Origin: an uncultured Chloroflexus sp.
GTDB taxonomy: Bacteria > Chloroflexota > Chloroflexia > Chloroflexales > Chloroflexaceae
Reading direction: 5' to 3'
DNA length: 64,000 bases
Assembly (NCBI RefSeq): GCF_937951745.1
Contig: NZ_CALFBQ010000003.1
Coordinates: 62,001 to 126,000, forward strand
Made by a program: the position numbers and the translations under genes. This document shows, piece after piece, positions 1-8,140 of the stretch. A model generated the notes under the pieces. It saw nothing but the letters and a program-made list of their open reading frames with translations. It was not told where the DNA came from and did not search any database. How positions within the stretch are numbered: the first letter of the stretch is position 1; the number at the start of each line of letters is the position of its first letter.

Positions 1-1
1 C

Positions 2-91
2 CGGCAATTGACTGCAACGATTGAGCATGAACGAAGGAGGCAACAAGCAATAGCTTGGGCAGGGGGGAGCATTCGTGATAGAATAGGATAA
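2..91 (+). CDS. C-terminal tail of an unidentified protein
   Basis: The window opens inside an open frame that reads about 29 residues and ends in TAA at 89-91. The tail is rich in Arg, Gln and Glu (it includes EHERRRQQAIAWAGG). It may be the 3' end of a gene lying upstream, or another scrap of the decayed restriction-modification region that follows. No family can be assigned from so little sequence, and the frame could be open by chance. Confidence 0.3.
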   Translation, partial: RQLTATIEHERRRQQAIAWAGGSIRDRIG

Positions 92-129
92 CTAATTAGT
101 CTCATTCAAGTCTTGGAGATTGGTGTACT

Positions 130-743
130 ATGCTGCATGCGCTTTCTTCGATTTCAGCTAGCGATCAGTATACACATTTAAACGAAATCATCTGCCTTGA
201 TGAACAATTGTTGCAACGATTTACCGGCAAATGTGTTATTCAACCGGCGCTTTCGCACCTTCTTGTCAGTTTACAAGCGAATAAAACAAGGCCATTGTAC
301 TGCTGGTACAACGATAAAAAAGTATTTTCAGCTTCGCTGATTGAGTATTTGCGTAGACATACATACAGGGAAAATATTGAACCCTTTCGCCGGTAGTGGA
401 ACAGTATTGTCTGCTGCAAGTGAGATGGGAATAGATGCTGATGGGAGCGAGCTATTACCTATTGGTTGTGAAATTATCGAGACGAAACAGATTCTTGATA
501 CTGCGTTTACTCCTGAAGACTTTGAACGATACAGCGGTATCCATTGCTGATCAACAAAGATTTTTGCAAGCTATTTTGAGCTATTTAGAGCATCAAAAAG
601 CGCAAGGAATGTTAAATAATAACGGTATTCCAAGCATGGTGAGAGGGTGTTTTTATGAGATGGCCTGTGTCATTGCCGAGTGTGCGCGTGTTCTACAACC
701 AAATGCACCGCATGACTGGCTAAGCAGCCACAGGACCTGTTAG
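130..743 (+). pseudogene. broken DNA methyltransferase (restriction-modification relic)
   Basis: Three successive reading frames carry pieces of one site-specific DNA methyltransferase of the N4/N6 amino-methylase type. The first frame (130-396) gives the N-terminal part. The second (about 370-550) contains the SAM-binding motif I as NPFAGSGT, followed by a GIDADGSEL segment. The third (about 540-743) has the conserved FYEMACVIAECARVLQPNAP stretch that normally precedes the VNDNVRYAG part of such enzymes. At least two frameshifts are present. The jump from the GIDADGSEL region to the third block also looks too short, which suggests an internal deletion. The protein stops before the family's C-terminal end. 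It cannot make an active enzyme. The family call rests on remembered motif order. Confidence 0.7.
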
Positions 744-1148
744 GTATTACAGCAATAGAAGCAGCTCTCCTTGCAGCAGTAACTATTAGGTAAGGCCCTT
801 AGTCATTTGCAGCCCAAAGATAAACGAGGTGCCATTAATGATGTGATCAAGAACTTCCGCGAGCCGGCAGGGCAGGTATTTGTCGAAGAACTGGTGTTCA
901 GATTTCTCTTAACACGGGGTAGCCCTAGATCGGATTCGAGACGCATTTGTCAATTCGGGAAAGCGCCCTAAACTTTTCTTCGTAGGCGCGACAAACTCGT
1001 GAGTCATTTGTATCCACAATGACGCTAACAAAGCGATAAAAGTGATACTACTGTCTCTTTTTTGTTGTTTTAGCTCGGTCAAGGTACACTGAATATCACA
1101 TTTTTCGTAATTACTCTTCACTTACGTACATTCCTAGGAGACTGCACT
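744..1148. other. gene-free stretch with a coding scrap
   Basis: No intact gene is visible here. Positions 783-971 on the plus strand keep an open frame with a protein-like run ([17 protein letters not shown], then [14 protein letters not shown]) before it degenerates and stops. Together with the broken methyltransferase just upstream, this looks like the remains of a neighbouring gene, possibly a cognate restriction enzyme, but I do not recognise the family. The last 70 bases hold the ribosome site TAGGAGA that serves the protease gene starting at 1149. Confidence 0.4.
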
Positions 1149-2351
1149 ATGCGTCAGTGGCTTATCATATGCTTCATCGTCCTGCTCACCGCCTGTTCTC
1201 GTGCAGACTTACCCATCGCACCGGTAAACATTGCCCCCACACCGACGGCGCCTCCGGTGCGGCCCACCGATGCGCCGGTGCCACCAATCGCTTCGGTAGC
1301 AGTAAGTACGATGAATGAAGCGGAGTTTACCGAGTACGAGCAATTGCTCATTTCGTTGTACCAGCGCGCCAGCCAAGCGGTTGTCAGCCTTGACGTGGTA
1401 GTTGATCAAAGTGCCAATCTGCCGCCGGGCCATCCACCAATCACACCTGATGGACCAACTGGGCAAGGGTCTGGGTTTTTGTTTGATGATCAGGGCCATA
1501 TAATCACCAACCATCACGTGGTGGACAGTGCGACGCAGATACAGGTACGCTTTGCCAACGGGGCAACAGTGATTGCCGATCTGATTGGCAGCGATCCCGA
1601 TAGCGATTTAGCCGTGATTAAAGTGACGAGCTTGCCGGAGGGTATGACACCGTTACCGTTGGGTGATAGCCGGACGGTGCAGGTGGGGCAGATCGCAGTC
1701 GCGATTGGCAGCCCGTTTGGCGAGCAGAATACGCTCACAGTGGGGGTGATTAGCGGGTTGGGTCGCACCTTGCGCGGGCCAACCCGCAGCTTCGGCAGTT
1801 TCAGTATCCCTAACGTCATCCAGACCGATGCCGCGATCAATCCCGGCAATTCGGGCGGCCCCTTGCTCAATTTGCGCGGCGAAGTGATTGGGATCAATAC
1901 AGCGATAGCGGTCAGTCTCGGCGGGCGCGATTTCGAGGGGGTTGGTTATGCGGTGCCGGCGCAGACAATTGCGCGGGTTGTGCCGGTATTGATTGGCAAG
2001 GGGCGCTACGATCATCCGTGGCTTGGAGTAAGCATGACAACGGTAGATACCCTCTTCGCCAACCGATTCGGTTTGCCGGTCAACCGTGGGGTACTGGTTG
2101 GCGTTGTCCAACCAAATAGCCCAGCCGAGCGAGCTGGTTTACGTGGGAGTGAGACGGAAGCAACCTACCGCGGCTTACCGGTACGGGTTGGCGGCGACAT
2201 CATCCTCGCTTGTAATGGCATACCAATCTTTTCGAGCGACCAGCTTATTGGCCTACTCGATCAGTTTGCGATAGGAGAGCAAGTGACGCTTACGCTCCAA
2301 CGTGGTGCCGAGCAACTCGAGGTGGTTTTGACATTGACGGCGCGACCGTAG
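1149..2351 (+). CDS. HtrA/DegP-like serine protease, lipoprotein with PDZ domain
   Basis: This is a 400-residue envelope protease of the trypsin-like S1C (DegP/HtrA) family, which degrades misfolded exported proteins. The N terminus is a lipoprotein signal: hydrophobic residues followed by the lipobox LTAC, so Cys16 is the expected lipidated residue. A Pro-rich linker follows. The catalytic triad is visible as His in NHHVVD (about 121), Asp in SDLAV (about 151) and Ser in GNSGGPL (about 234). One PDZ domain fills about 290-395. The ATG has a good ribosome site (TAGGAGA, 1134-1140). It is the first intact gene after the decayed region and sits 92 bases before hisD. The specific substrates cannot be inferred. 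Confidence 0.93.
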   Translation: MRQWLIICFIVLLTACSRADLPIAPVNIAPTPTAPPVRPTDAPVPPIASVAVSTMNEAEFTEYEQLLISLYQRASQAVVSLDVVVDQSANLPPGHPPITPDGPTGQGSGFLFDDQGHIITNHHVVDSATQIQVRFANGATVIADLIGSDPDSDLAVIKVTSLPEGMTPLPLGDSRTVQVGQIAVAIGSPFGEQNTLTVGVISGLGRTLRGPTRSFGSFSIPNVIQTDAAINPGNSGGPLLNLRGEVIGINTAIAVSLGGRDFEGVGYAVPAQTIARVVPVLIGKGRYDHPWLGVSMTTVDTLFANRFGLPVNRGVLVGVVQPNSPAERAGLRGSETEATYRGLPVRVGGDIILACNGIPIFSSDQLIGLLDQFAIGEQVTLTLQRGAEQLEVVLTLTARP

Positions 2352-2443
2352 TCGGCAAGGTGCGGTAGAATGACAATAACATAGCGAGGAAAGCGCCACT
2401 TCTCGCTGGAGGGGGTGGCCGGTAGTATGAAGAGTGAGCAGCG

Positions 2444-3751
2444 ATGGCAATCCCTATCATTCGTGATCTTAATGCTGCCCGCGTTGGTATTTTGCGGCGG
2501 ACACCGCTTGACGATGATGCCGCAACGACCCGCACCGTCGCCGAGATTATTGCCGATGTGCGGCAACGGGGCGATAACGCGCTGCGCGAGTACAGCTTGC
2601 GTTTCGACGGCGTAGATCAGATGGCGATTGAGATACCGCGGGAGCGGTGGGCGGCAGCGGCTGCCGATCTTGATCCGGCGTTGCGCCGCGCGCTGTTGCT
2701 GGCGATTAGCGAAATTCGCCGCTTCCACGAGCGGCAACTCCGCAACTCATGGGTCGAATTTGGGGTCGAAGGAGCGCTGGGCCAGATTGTACGCCCACTT
2801 GACCGGGTTGGGATTTATGTGCCGGGAGGGGCGGCGCCGCTGCCGTCATCGCTGATCCACGCTGCGGTGCCAGCACGGGTAGCCGGTGTGCGTGAGATTG
2901 TGGTCTGTTCGCCGCCACAGCGGGCTACCGGTGAACCAGCCGCGATCGTGATGGCGGCGGCCCATCTAGCCGGTGTTGACCGGATGTTCGCAGTAGGCGG
3001 CGCGCAGGCAATAGCGGCGCTTGCCTACGGCACCGAGAGCATCCCGCGGGTTGATACGGTGGCCGGGCCGGGGAACCGGTACGTGATACACGCAATGCGG
3101 ATGGTGTATGGCACGGTGGGAGTGGTCAGCTTGCCGGGGCCGACCGAGACGCTGATTATCGCTGATCAGACGGCCAACCCGCGCGCCGTAGCCGCTGATT
3201 TATTGGCGCAGGCTGAGCATGTCGAAGCAAGCGCCATTTTGCTGACCACCGATCAGGTTTTGGCCGAACAGGTGCAGCACGAAGTCGAGCGGCAACTGGC
3301 GGCATTACCCGTCGCAAACGCCCGCGCGGCGCGCGAAGCGGTCACACAGCGTGGCGGGATTGTGCTGGTGCCCGATCTAGCAACGGCGTTTAGCTTGGCC
3401 AATGAGTATGGGCCAGAGCATCTCTGCCTACTGATTGCCGAGCCGTGGTCATATGTCGGCGAGGTACGCAATGCCGGCGGCATCTTTTTGGGTGAAGAGT
3501 CGTTTGAAGTGTTGGGCGACTATGTGGCGGGGCCGTCGCACATCATGCCCACCGAAGGCACGGCACGCTACGCATCGCCGGTCAACGTTGACAGTTTTCG
3601 CAAAGTCATCTCGCTCGTAGGGATGAATCGGGCCGGGTTAAGCCGGATCGGCCCGGCAGCGATGCGGCTAGCCGAAGCTGAAAGTTTGTTTGCCCACGCG
3701 GCAGCGGTGCGCGTCCGGCTTGAATCACTCGATACCGACGGGAGGGAGTAA
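2444..3751 (+). CDS. hisD: histidinol dehydrogenase
   Basis: The 435-residue product catalyses the last two oxidation steps of histidine synthesis, L-histidinol to L-histidine with 2 NAD+, in the cytoplasm with a bound zinc. Length matches the family (about 430). Family signatures seen are VAGPGNRYV (about 206-214), EYGPEHL (about 320-326, with the catalytic Glu-His) and HIMPTEGTARY (about 365-375). The ATG at 2444 is the only start that gives the normal N terminus MAIPIIRDL. No other his gene is in the window, so hisD is detached from the pathway genes. The YggT gene starts 1 base after its stop, which implies co-transcription. Confidence 0.97.
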   Translation: MAIPIIRDLNAARVGILRRTPLDDDAATTRTVAEIIADVRQRGDNALREYSLRFDGVDQMAIEIPRERWAAAAADLDPALRRALLLAISEIRRFHERQLRNSWVEFGVEGALGQIVRPLDRVGIYVPGGAAPLPSSLIHAAVPARVAGVREIVVCSPPQRATGEPAAIVMAAAHLAGVDRMFAVGGAQAIAALAYGTESIPRVDTVAGPGNRYVIHAMRMVYGTVGVVSLPGPTETLIIADQTANPRAVAADLLAQAEHVEASAILLTTDQVLAEQVQHEVERQLAALPVANARAAREAVTQRGGIVLVPDLATAFSLANEYGPEHLCLLIAEPWSYVGEVRNAGGIFLGEESFEVLGDYVAGPSHIMPTEGTARYASPVNVDSFRKVISLVGMNRAGLSRIGPAAMRLAEAESLFAHAAAVRVRLESLDTDGRE

Positions 3752-3752
3752 G

Positions 3753-4010
3753 ATGTCAGGCTTTTTGGTAAGCTTTGTCAGTATTTTATTTACCGTGCTG
3801 TTTTATGCCATTTTAGGGCGGGTACTGGCCTCGTGGATTGATCCGCAGGGTAACTTTCCGGTGACACGCTTTCTGCAAGAGATTACCGAGCCGATTCTGG
3901 GGCCGATCCGGAGTATCATGCCCAATTTCGGCATGTTTGACCTCTCGCCGATTGTGGCAATGCTCGTCTTGCAACTTCTTGAACGCCTAATCATTAGTGC
4001 AATTCGGTGA
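3753..4010 (+). CDS. YggT family membrane protein
   Basis: An 85-residue protein with two hydrophobic segments (about 4-26 and 60-82) flanking the family signature of a Pro-rich loop (FLQEITEPILGPIRSIMP). YggT proteins are small inner-membrane proteins of unsettled role, linked in different bacteria to osmotic tolerance, cell division or chloroplast-like membrane organisation. The start at 3753 lies one base after the hisD stop, and GGAGGGAG just upstream is its ribosome site. It is therefore probably translated from the hisD message. A hairpin follows at 4017-4034. Confidence 0.88.
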   Translation: MSGFLVSFVSILFTVLFYAILGRVLASWIDPQGNFPVTRFLQEITEPILGPIRSIMPNFGMFDLSPIVAMLVLQLLERLIISAIR

Positions 4011-4016
4011 GATGAC

Positions 4017-4034
4017 GGTGGGGGTAACCCCACC
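4017..4034 (+). other. GNRA-capped hairpin between yggT and the next gene
   Basis: A perfect 7-base stem (GGTGGGG / CCCCACC) closes a GTAA tetraloop. There is no T run after it, so it is more likely an RNA-processing or stabilising element than an intrinsic terminator. Confidence 0.5.
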
Positions 4035-4053
4035 AGTGTAAGCGGATGGGTGA

Positions 4054-5727
4054 ATGGCTGATAAAACCTTTCCGATAAGTGCGCGGCGAGCTGGCAACGA
4101 TCGGCTATTGCTCGCCGTGGTGTTTCTGGCCGGGATCGGTACACTCGGCATCGAGATGGTGATGCCGCGTATGTTGGCGCCCTTTTTTGGCACTTCCCAG
4201 CCGATCTGGGCCGTGGTGATCGGGATGACGCTGGTTTATTTAGCGGTAGGCTACCGGTTGGGCGGGGTGCTTGCCGATCGGCGGCCCGATTGGCGCCTCT
4301 TGTTTCAACTGATCGGCTGGGCTGGCCTGAGCTGTGCGATCATTCCGTTCATTGCCCGCCCGATCCTGAGCGTTGCGCAAGGCGCGCTGCGCAATGTCGC
4401 CGCTGGCGGTTTTCTGGCCGCGCTGATCGGCGTCATCTTACTGTTTGCCGTGCCGGTCACGCTGATGGCAATGGTGGGTCCGTTTGCTATCCGGCTGCAA
4501 CTGCGCCAAGCCGAAGATGTCGAACGGGCCGGACGCACTGCCGGTACCATCTCGGCGCTCTCGACCATCGGCTCGATTATCGGCACCTTTTTGACCGTCT
4601 TGGTGCTGATCCCAACCATCGGCGTCGCCAGCACGCTCTTCCTCTTTGCCGGCTTCTTGGTTGTGCTCAGTCTGATCGGGCTGCGCGATCCGCGCGGTCT
4701 GCTACTGGTAGCGACAGTCGCTTTGCTGGCCGCCGCTTACCAACTCAATACCGGAGCGATCAAAGCGGCCGATTGCCGCAACTGCCGCTTGATTGCCGAA
4801 TACGAATCTGACTACAACTACATCCAAGTGGCCGAGCAGGAAGTTACGTATGCGAGCGGCACGGTTGACCGGCGGCGGGTGCTGATTCTGAACGAAGGGT
4901 TGGCATTGCACTCGATCTACCGGTTGAAATACCGCGAAACCGGCGACCCGCTCGATCTGCTGACCGACGGCGGGCCGTGGGACTACTTCACCGTCGCACC
5001 GTACCTCTACCCCAACACAAACCCGGCTGATATCCGCTCGTTGGCGTTGCTAGGGGCGGCGGCGGGTAGCATTGCCCAGCAGTTTCTGGCAATTTACGGG
5101 CCGGATACAGTCATCGACGCGGTAGAAATCGACCGTAAAATCAGTGAAGTCGGGCGGCGCTACTTTGACATGGCCGACGGCACAGCGCAAGCACCGTATT
5201 TCACGACCTACAACGAAGATGCTCGCTACTGGTTGGTGCAGACTGATCGGCGATATGACGTAATCGGCATGGACGCCTACCACCAGCCGTATATACCCTT
5301 TCACCTGACGACGGTTGAGTTTTTTCAGGAAGTGAAAGCCAAGCTGACCCCACGCGGCGTCGCCGTGGTAAATGCTGGCCGGCCAGCCAGCGGCGATGAC
5401 CGGCTGGTGAATGCGCTGGCCTCGACGATGGTTGCTGTCTTCCCGCAGGTATACATTATCGACACCCGGTTTAGCAATGCAATCGTGATTGGCGTCAACC
5501 AGCCGGTGGGAGACGGCGTTGTCAATTTCATCGAAAATGCGGCCCGGATTGACATACCGGCCTTACAACTGGTGATGTACTGGTCGCTCTATGAAGGCCG
5601 GTTTGGGCCGTTACGCGAATTTACGCCGGCGATGGCGCAATTCCGGCCCTTTACCGATGACCATGCACCGGTAGAACAATTGATTGACGGCCTGATTTTC
5701 AGTGAAGCGGGCAAAATCGGTCAGTAG
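4054..5727 (+). CDS. membrane-bound spermidine-synthase-like protein (MFS-type N terminus)
   Basis: This 557-residue fusion has about seven hydrophobic segments in residues 15-235 and a soluble C-terminal Rossmann domain of the spermidine/spermine synthase fold (about 250-550). The nucleotide-binding motif reads LALLGAAAGS (about 328-337) with an acidic strand end VDAVEID some 25 residues on. The catalytic-region segment is MDAYHQPYIPFHL (about 405). Such fusions are common in bacteria and are usually named fused MFS/spermidine synthase, but their substrate is rarely known. It may be an aminopropyltransferase or a different SAM-type enzyme tied to the membrane. No speD-like decarboxylase is nearby. 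Start is ATG at 4054, 43 bases after yggT. Confidence 0.85.
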   Translation: MADKTFPISARRAGNDRLLLAVVFLAGIGTLGIEMVMPRMLAPFFGTSQPIWAVVIGMTLVYLAVGYRLGGVLADRRPDWRLLFQLIGWAGLSCAIIPFIARPILSVAQGALRNVAAGGFLAALIGVILLFAVPVTLMAMVGPFAIRLQLRQAEDVERAGRTAGTISALSTIGSIIGTFLTVLVLIPTIGVASTLFLFAGFLVVLSLIGLRDPRGLLLVATVALLAAAYQLNTGAIKAADCRNCRLIAEYESDYNYIQVAEQEVTYASGTVDRRRVLILNEGLALHSIYRLKYRETGDPLDLLTDGGPWDYFTVAPYLYPNTNPADIRSLALLGAAAGSIAQQFLAIYGPDTVIDAVEIDRKISEVGRRYFDMADGTAQAPYFTTYNEDARYWLVQTDRRYDVIGMDAYHQPYIPFHLTTVEFFQEVKAKLTPRGVAVVNAGRPASGDDRLVNALASTMVAVFPQVYIIDTRFSNAIVIGVNQPVGDGVVNFIENAARIDIPALQLVMYWSLYEGRFGPLREFTPAMAQFRPFTDDHAPVEQLIDGLIFSEAGKIGQ

Positions 5728-6048
5728 CGGGTTGACAACTTTGCGCAACCCATGTTACCTTTATATCGGTCAGCCAGACTGTTTCGGATAGGATCGAATT
5801 TGATGGGCAATTCGCCGTTGCAACACCGCTACCGTTACTGTTCGGCATCAGCCGGGCAAGCTGCTTGTTACTGCGCGTCACGTCACCGGTGCCGGCGCAG
5901 TATGGGCGGCGACAGTGCGGCGTTGCGCGCGATTCGGGCTGTATCCTCCGCGAACCGCATCAGGCCGCTCTAGCGCGGGGCCATGACGCCCCCGGGCAAG
6001 AGCCTTTGTTATCGTGATAACATCGGTTCATGTTAAGGGGGGTGTCAC
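5728..6048. other. 320-base intergenic region
   Basis: No supported gene lies here. Just after the preceding stop there is a 6-base hairpin (GGGTTG 5729-5734 with CAACCC 5746-5751), which may act as a weak terminator. Within it is an exact TTGACA (5732-5737), but the hexamer 17 bases on (TTACCT) is a poor -10. At 6008-6021 the palindrome GTTATCGTGATAAC precedes the HNH gene. Confidence 0.45.
6008..6021. promoter_or_regulatory. palindromic candidate operator upstream of the HNH gene
   Basis: GTTATC-GT-GATAAC is an exact 6-base inverted repeat with a 2-base centre. It lies 27 bases before the TTG start of the HNH nuclease gene, a place where a repressor could block initiation. Its identity is unknown, and a repeat of this size can arise by chance. 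Confidence 0.35.
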
Positions 6049-6555
6049 TTGGCACAGCGAGTTCTCGTTTTGAACGCAAGTTATGAGCCGCTGCAACTGA
6101 TTTCAGTGCGACGCGCGCTCGTCCTCCTCTTGCAAGAAAAAGCCGAGCTCGTCGAAGCGGCGATGCAGCATCTGCGTGCCCAATCGGTCACGTACAGCGT
6201 TCCACTGGTCATCCGGCTGGTGCGGTATATCCGCATTCCGCGCCAATTACGGCTGCCCTGCTCGCGGCGCGGCGTCTTTGCCCGTGATCGCGAGACTTGC
6301 CAGTATTGTGGCCAGCAGCCGGGCCGAGCGCATCTGACGATGGATCACGTAGTGCCACGCTCGCAAGGCGGGCTGACAACGTGGGATAATGTGGTGACAG
6401 CCTGCCGCGACTGCAACCATCGCAAAGGCGGGCGCACCCCCGAACAGGCGAACATGGTGTTGCTATCGACGCCGCGCCAGCCGCAGTATCTGGCCTTTGC
6501 CCTCCTCGGCGAGCTAGAGCGGCACGATGTCTGGCGCAAGTATGCCTACACCTAA
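6049..6555 (+). CDS. HNH endonuclease
   Basis: A 168-residue HNH-fold nuclease of the widespread single-domain group beginning [12 protein letters not shown]. The HNH core is at about 84-130: a CQYC knuckle, then [11 protein letters not shown] (the catalytic H), [12 protein letters not shown] and NHRKGG. The paired CxxC sites bind structural zinc. The function of this group is not settled; DNA repair or defence roles have been proposed. The start is TTG at 6049, supported by the strong ribosome site AAGGGGGGTG (6034-6043) and by the family's usual N terminus. Its 3' end overlaps yraN by 29 bases, so the two are probably co-expressed. Confidence 0.9.
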   Translation: MAQRVLVLNASYEPLQLISVRRALVLLLQEKAELVEAAMQHLRAQSVTYSVPLVIRLVRYIRIPRQLRLPCSRRGVFARDRETCQYCGQQPGRAHLTMDHVVPRSQGGLTTWDNVVTACRDCNHRKGGRTPEQANMVLLSTPRQPQYLAFALLGELERHDVWRKYAYT

Positions 6556-6904
6556 ACGCCGACTGGGTGATAAGGGTGAACAAATAGCCGCCGCCTATCT
6601 CGAGCGGTGCGGTTACACGATGGTCACCCGCAACTGGCGTTGTCGCAGCGGCGAAATCGATCTGGTCGCCCGTGACGGCGACCAGATTGTTTTTGTCGAA
6701 GTGCGCACGCGCCGCGATGAATACGCACTTGAATCGATTACGGCGCAAAAGCGGCAACGATTGATAACCCTTGCGTACCACTACCTCGCTGAGCACAACA
6801 TTCCCTCGACGACTGACTGGCGGATTGATGTAGTCGCCTTGACCATCACCGGCGGTAGTCTCGTGGTCAGTGACCACATCATCGCGGCAATCGGCGAAGA
6901 GTAG
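6527..6904 (+). CDS. YraN family (UPF0102) nuclease-like protein
   Basis: A protein of 120-125 residues with the UPF0102/YraN pattern: [14 protein letters not shown] near the N terminus, [16 protein letters not shown], and [10 protein letters not shown]. These are the E/D-x(n)-ExK elements of a PD-(D/E)XK nuclease fold, here with EVR instead of EVK. Its cellular role is unproven; a Holliday-junction or repair role is usually guessed. Two in-frame ATGs are possible (6527 and 6542). Neither has a clear ribosome site, and the second gives the more typical N terminus. Overlap with the HNH gene suggests coupling. Confidence 0.9.
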   Translation: MSGASMPTPKRRLGDKGEQIAAAYLERCGYTMVTRNWRCRSGEIDLVARDGDQIVFVEVRTRRDEYALESITAQKRQRLITLAYHYLAEHNIPSTTDWRIDVVALTITGGSLVVSDHIIAAIGEE

Positions 6905-6994
6905 CGCTAGCCCAGCCCGCCGTCCCGCGCAAATCTGTGCATATCATCACAATCCAAAGTAGTCATTGATCGTGTATCATGAGGCCAATTGAGG

Positions 6995-7021
6995 GGCGCA
7001 GCCCACTTGAGGAACTGCGCC
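6995..7021 (+). promoter_or_regulatory. hairpin with a ribosome-site-like loop
   Basis: GGCGCAG (6995-7001) pairs with CTGCGCC (7015-7021). The 13-base loop contains GAGGAA, five bases from the arm's end and in range of the ATG at 7026. It could present or regulate the ribosome site of the small frame that follows, or it could simply be a terminator of yraN without a T run. Confidence 0.35.
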
Positions 7022-7025
7022 AGCT

Positions 7026-7196
7026 ATGCTATATTACGCACAAGATTTGACATTTAGAGAAGTCGTAGCATTTCTCGCTGCGAAACAGCGGCGCACGATC
7101 AAGTTGTGGGGCTTGGGCGATAGTGCGCAACCGGGCTATCGGGCATGTGAAGCGAGTAATGCTCTAGAAATGTTTGCTGTGTGGAAACGCCGTTGA
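7026..7196 (+). CDS. possible small protein, 56 residues
   Basis: An ATG-initiated frame runs 56 codons to TGA at 7194-7196 and overlaps the start of the next gene by 16 bases. The product begins MLYYAQDLTFREVVAFLAA and is soluble, without Cys, membrane segment or known motif. Support is modest: a GAGGAA in the loop of the upstream hairpin, protein-like composition, and the fact that the following gene has no ribosome site of its own, which translational coupling would explain. It may instead be an untranslated leader. Confidence 0.35.
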   Translation: MLYYAQDLTFREVVAFLAAKQRRTIKLWGLGDSAQPGYRACEASNALEMFAVWKRR

Positions 7197-7984
7197 CGAT
7201 TGTGGGTCATCTGGCCCCTGATCTCGACTGCCTCACCGCAATCTGGCTGTTGATGCGGTTTGGCCCGGCGAAAGATGCCGATTTACAATTTGTGCCAGCC
7301 GGGCGAACGTGGCGGGATCAGCCGGTCGATTCTGATCCTCACGTAATTCACGTCGACACCGGCGGTGGCCGGTTTGACCATCACCAAACCAACGATCCGA
7401 CGCTCAGCGCGGCTGAGCTAGTGCGGCGGGCCGTCGCGCCAAACGATGAAGCCCTACGCCGATTAGTTGATCAGGTAACGCGGATCGATCATGCCGATTA
7501 CCGGCCGGGGCATGTCTTTTTCAATATTACCGATTTAATTGCTGGGTACAATGCACTCTACCCGAATCGGCCTCATCACGTTGCGCAGGCGATGCTGGCC
7601 AATCTCGATGCGTGGTACGAGCACGAGGTGCGCCAGTTGCGGTTTGAGCAAGCGTTCCGGCACCGGCTTGAATTTGACACGCCGTGGGGGTTAGGGATTG
7701 CGGTGCAGAGTGCCGACGGTGGCTCGTCGCGGCTAGCGTTTAGCTATGGCGCGGTGCTGTTTGCCTACCGCGACCGGCGCGGCTATATGGGGGTAACGGC
7801 CCAGCGCCGCTCGAGCGTTGATTTGCAACCAGTGTACGAAACGCTGCGCCAGTGTGACAGCCAAGCCGACTGGTATCTGCACCCTAGCCACCGTCTCTTG
7901 CTCTGCGGCACGCCGAAAGCGCCACCGCGCCACTTCTCACAGCTCTCGCTCGAAGAGCTTGTTGAGATTATTCGCCGGCAGTAG
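7181..7984 (+). CDS. DHH-like phosphoesterase family protein
   Basis: A 267-residue soluble protein. It starts with a motif like that of DHH phosphoesterases, VGHLAPDLDCLTAIWLL (compare HxNPDxDxxxS), and has VDTGGGRFDHHQTND at about 59-72, resembling the DHH box. MYG1/UPF0160 proteins share such metal-binding patterns. A nuclease or phosphatase acting on small nucleotides is therefore plausible but unproven. The GTG at 7181 is the start that keeps the first motif at the N terminus. No ribosome site is evident, so translation may be coupled to the small frame upstream. A good terminator follows at 8002-8036. Confidence 0.65.
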   Translation: METPLTIVGHLAPDLDCLTAIWLLMRFGPAKDADLQFVPAGRTWRDQPVDSDPHVIHVDTGGGRFDHHQTNDPTLSAAELVRRAVAPNDEALRRLVDQVTRIDHADYRPGHVFFNITDLIAGYNALYPNRPHHVAQAMLANLDAWYEHEVRQLRFEQAFRHRLEFDTPWGLGIAVQSADGGSSRLAFSYGAVLFAYRDRRGYMGVTAQRRSSVDLQPVYETLRQCDSQADWYLHPSHRLLLCGTPKAPPRHFSQLSLEELVEIIRRQ

Positions 7985-8001
7985 CGCCACTGTTTGGTGA
8001 T

Positions 8002-8036
8002 GGCGCAGCAATAAGGCTGCGCCGTATGCCTTTTTC
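8002..8036 (+). terminator. intrinsic terminator
   Basis: An 8-base perfect stem (GGCGCAGC / GCTGCGCC, loop AATAAG) at 8002-8023 is followed by a T run at 8031-8035. It ends the transcript of the DHH-like gene, whose stop is at 7984. Confidence 0.75.
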
Positions 8037-8085
8037 CTCGCTTGCTACGGTGCTCTAGCTTAGGCACCGTACAGTGCCGCGCCCG

Positions 8086-8112
8086 TTGTTTGGCGTAGCG
8101 ATATGCTATAAT
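8086..8112 (+). promoter_or_regulatory. sigma-70-type promoter for the M50-tpiA operon
   Basis: An exact TATAAT lies at 8107-8112, preceded at 15-16 bases by a weak -35 (TTGTTT). Transcription would begin near 8119, so a GTG at 8114 cannot be the start of the following gene; GTG at 8141 is preferred. Confidence 0.5.
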
Positions 8113-8140
8113 TGTGAGGAGACGTATCCGAACAGTTGTA

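Noticed and set aside
5752-5973. Possible small gene after the spermidine-synthase fusion
   Set aside because: The frame has no ribosome site or protein-like motif and many Arg/Cys codons typical of chance reading.
8114-8140. Upstream GTG as the start of the M50 protease
   Set aside because: It lies within five bases of the -10 hexamer, so it would not be in the transcript.
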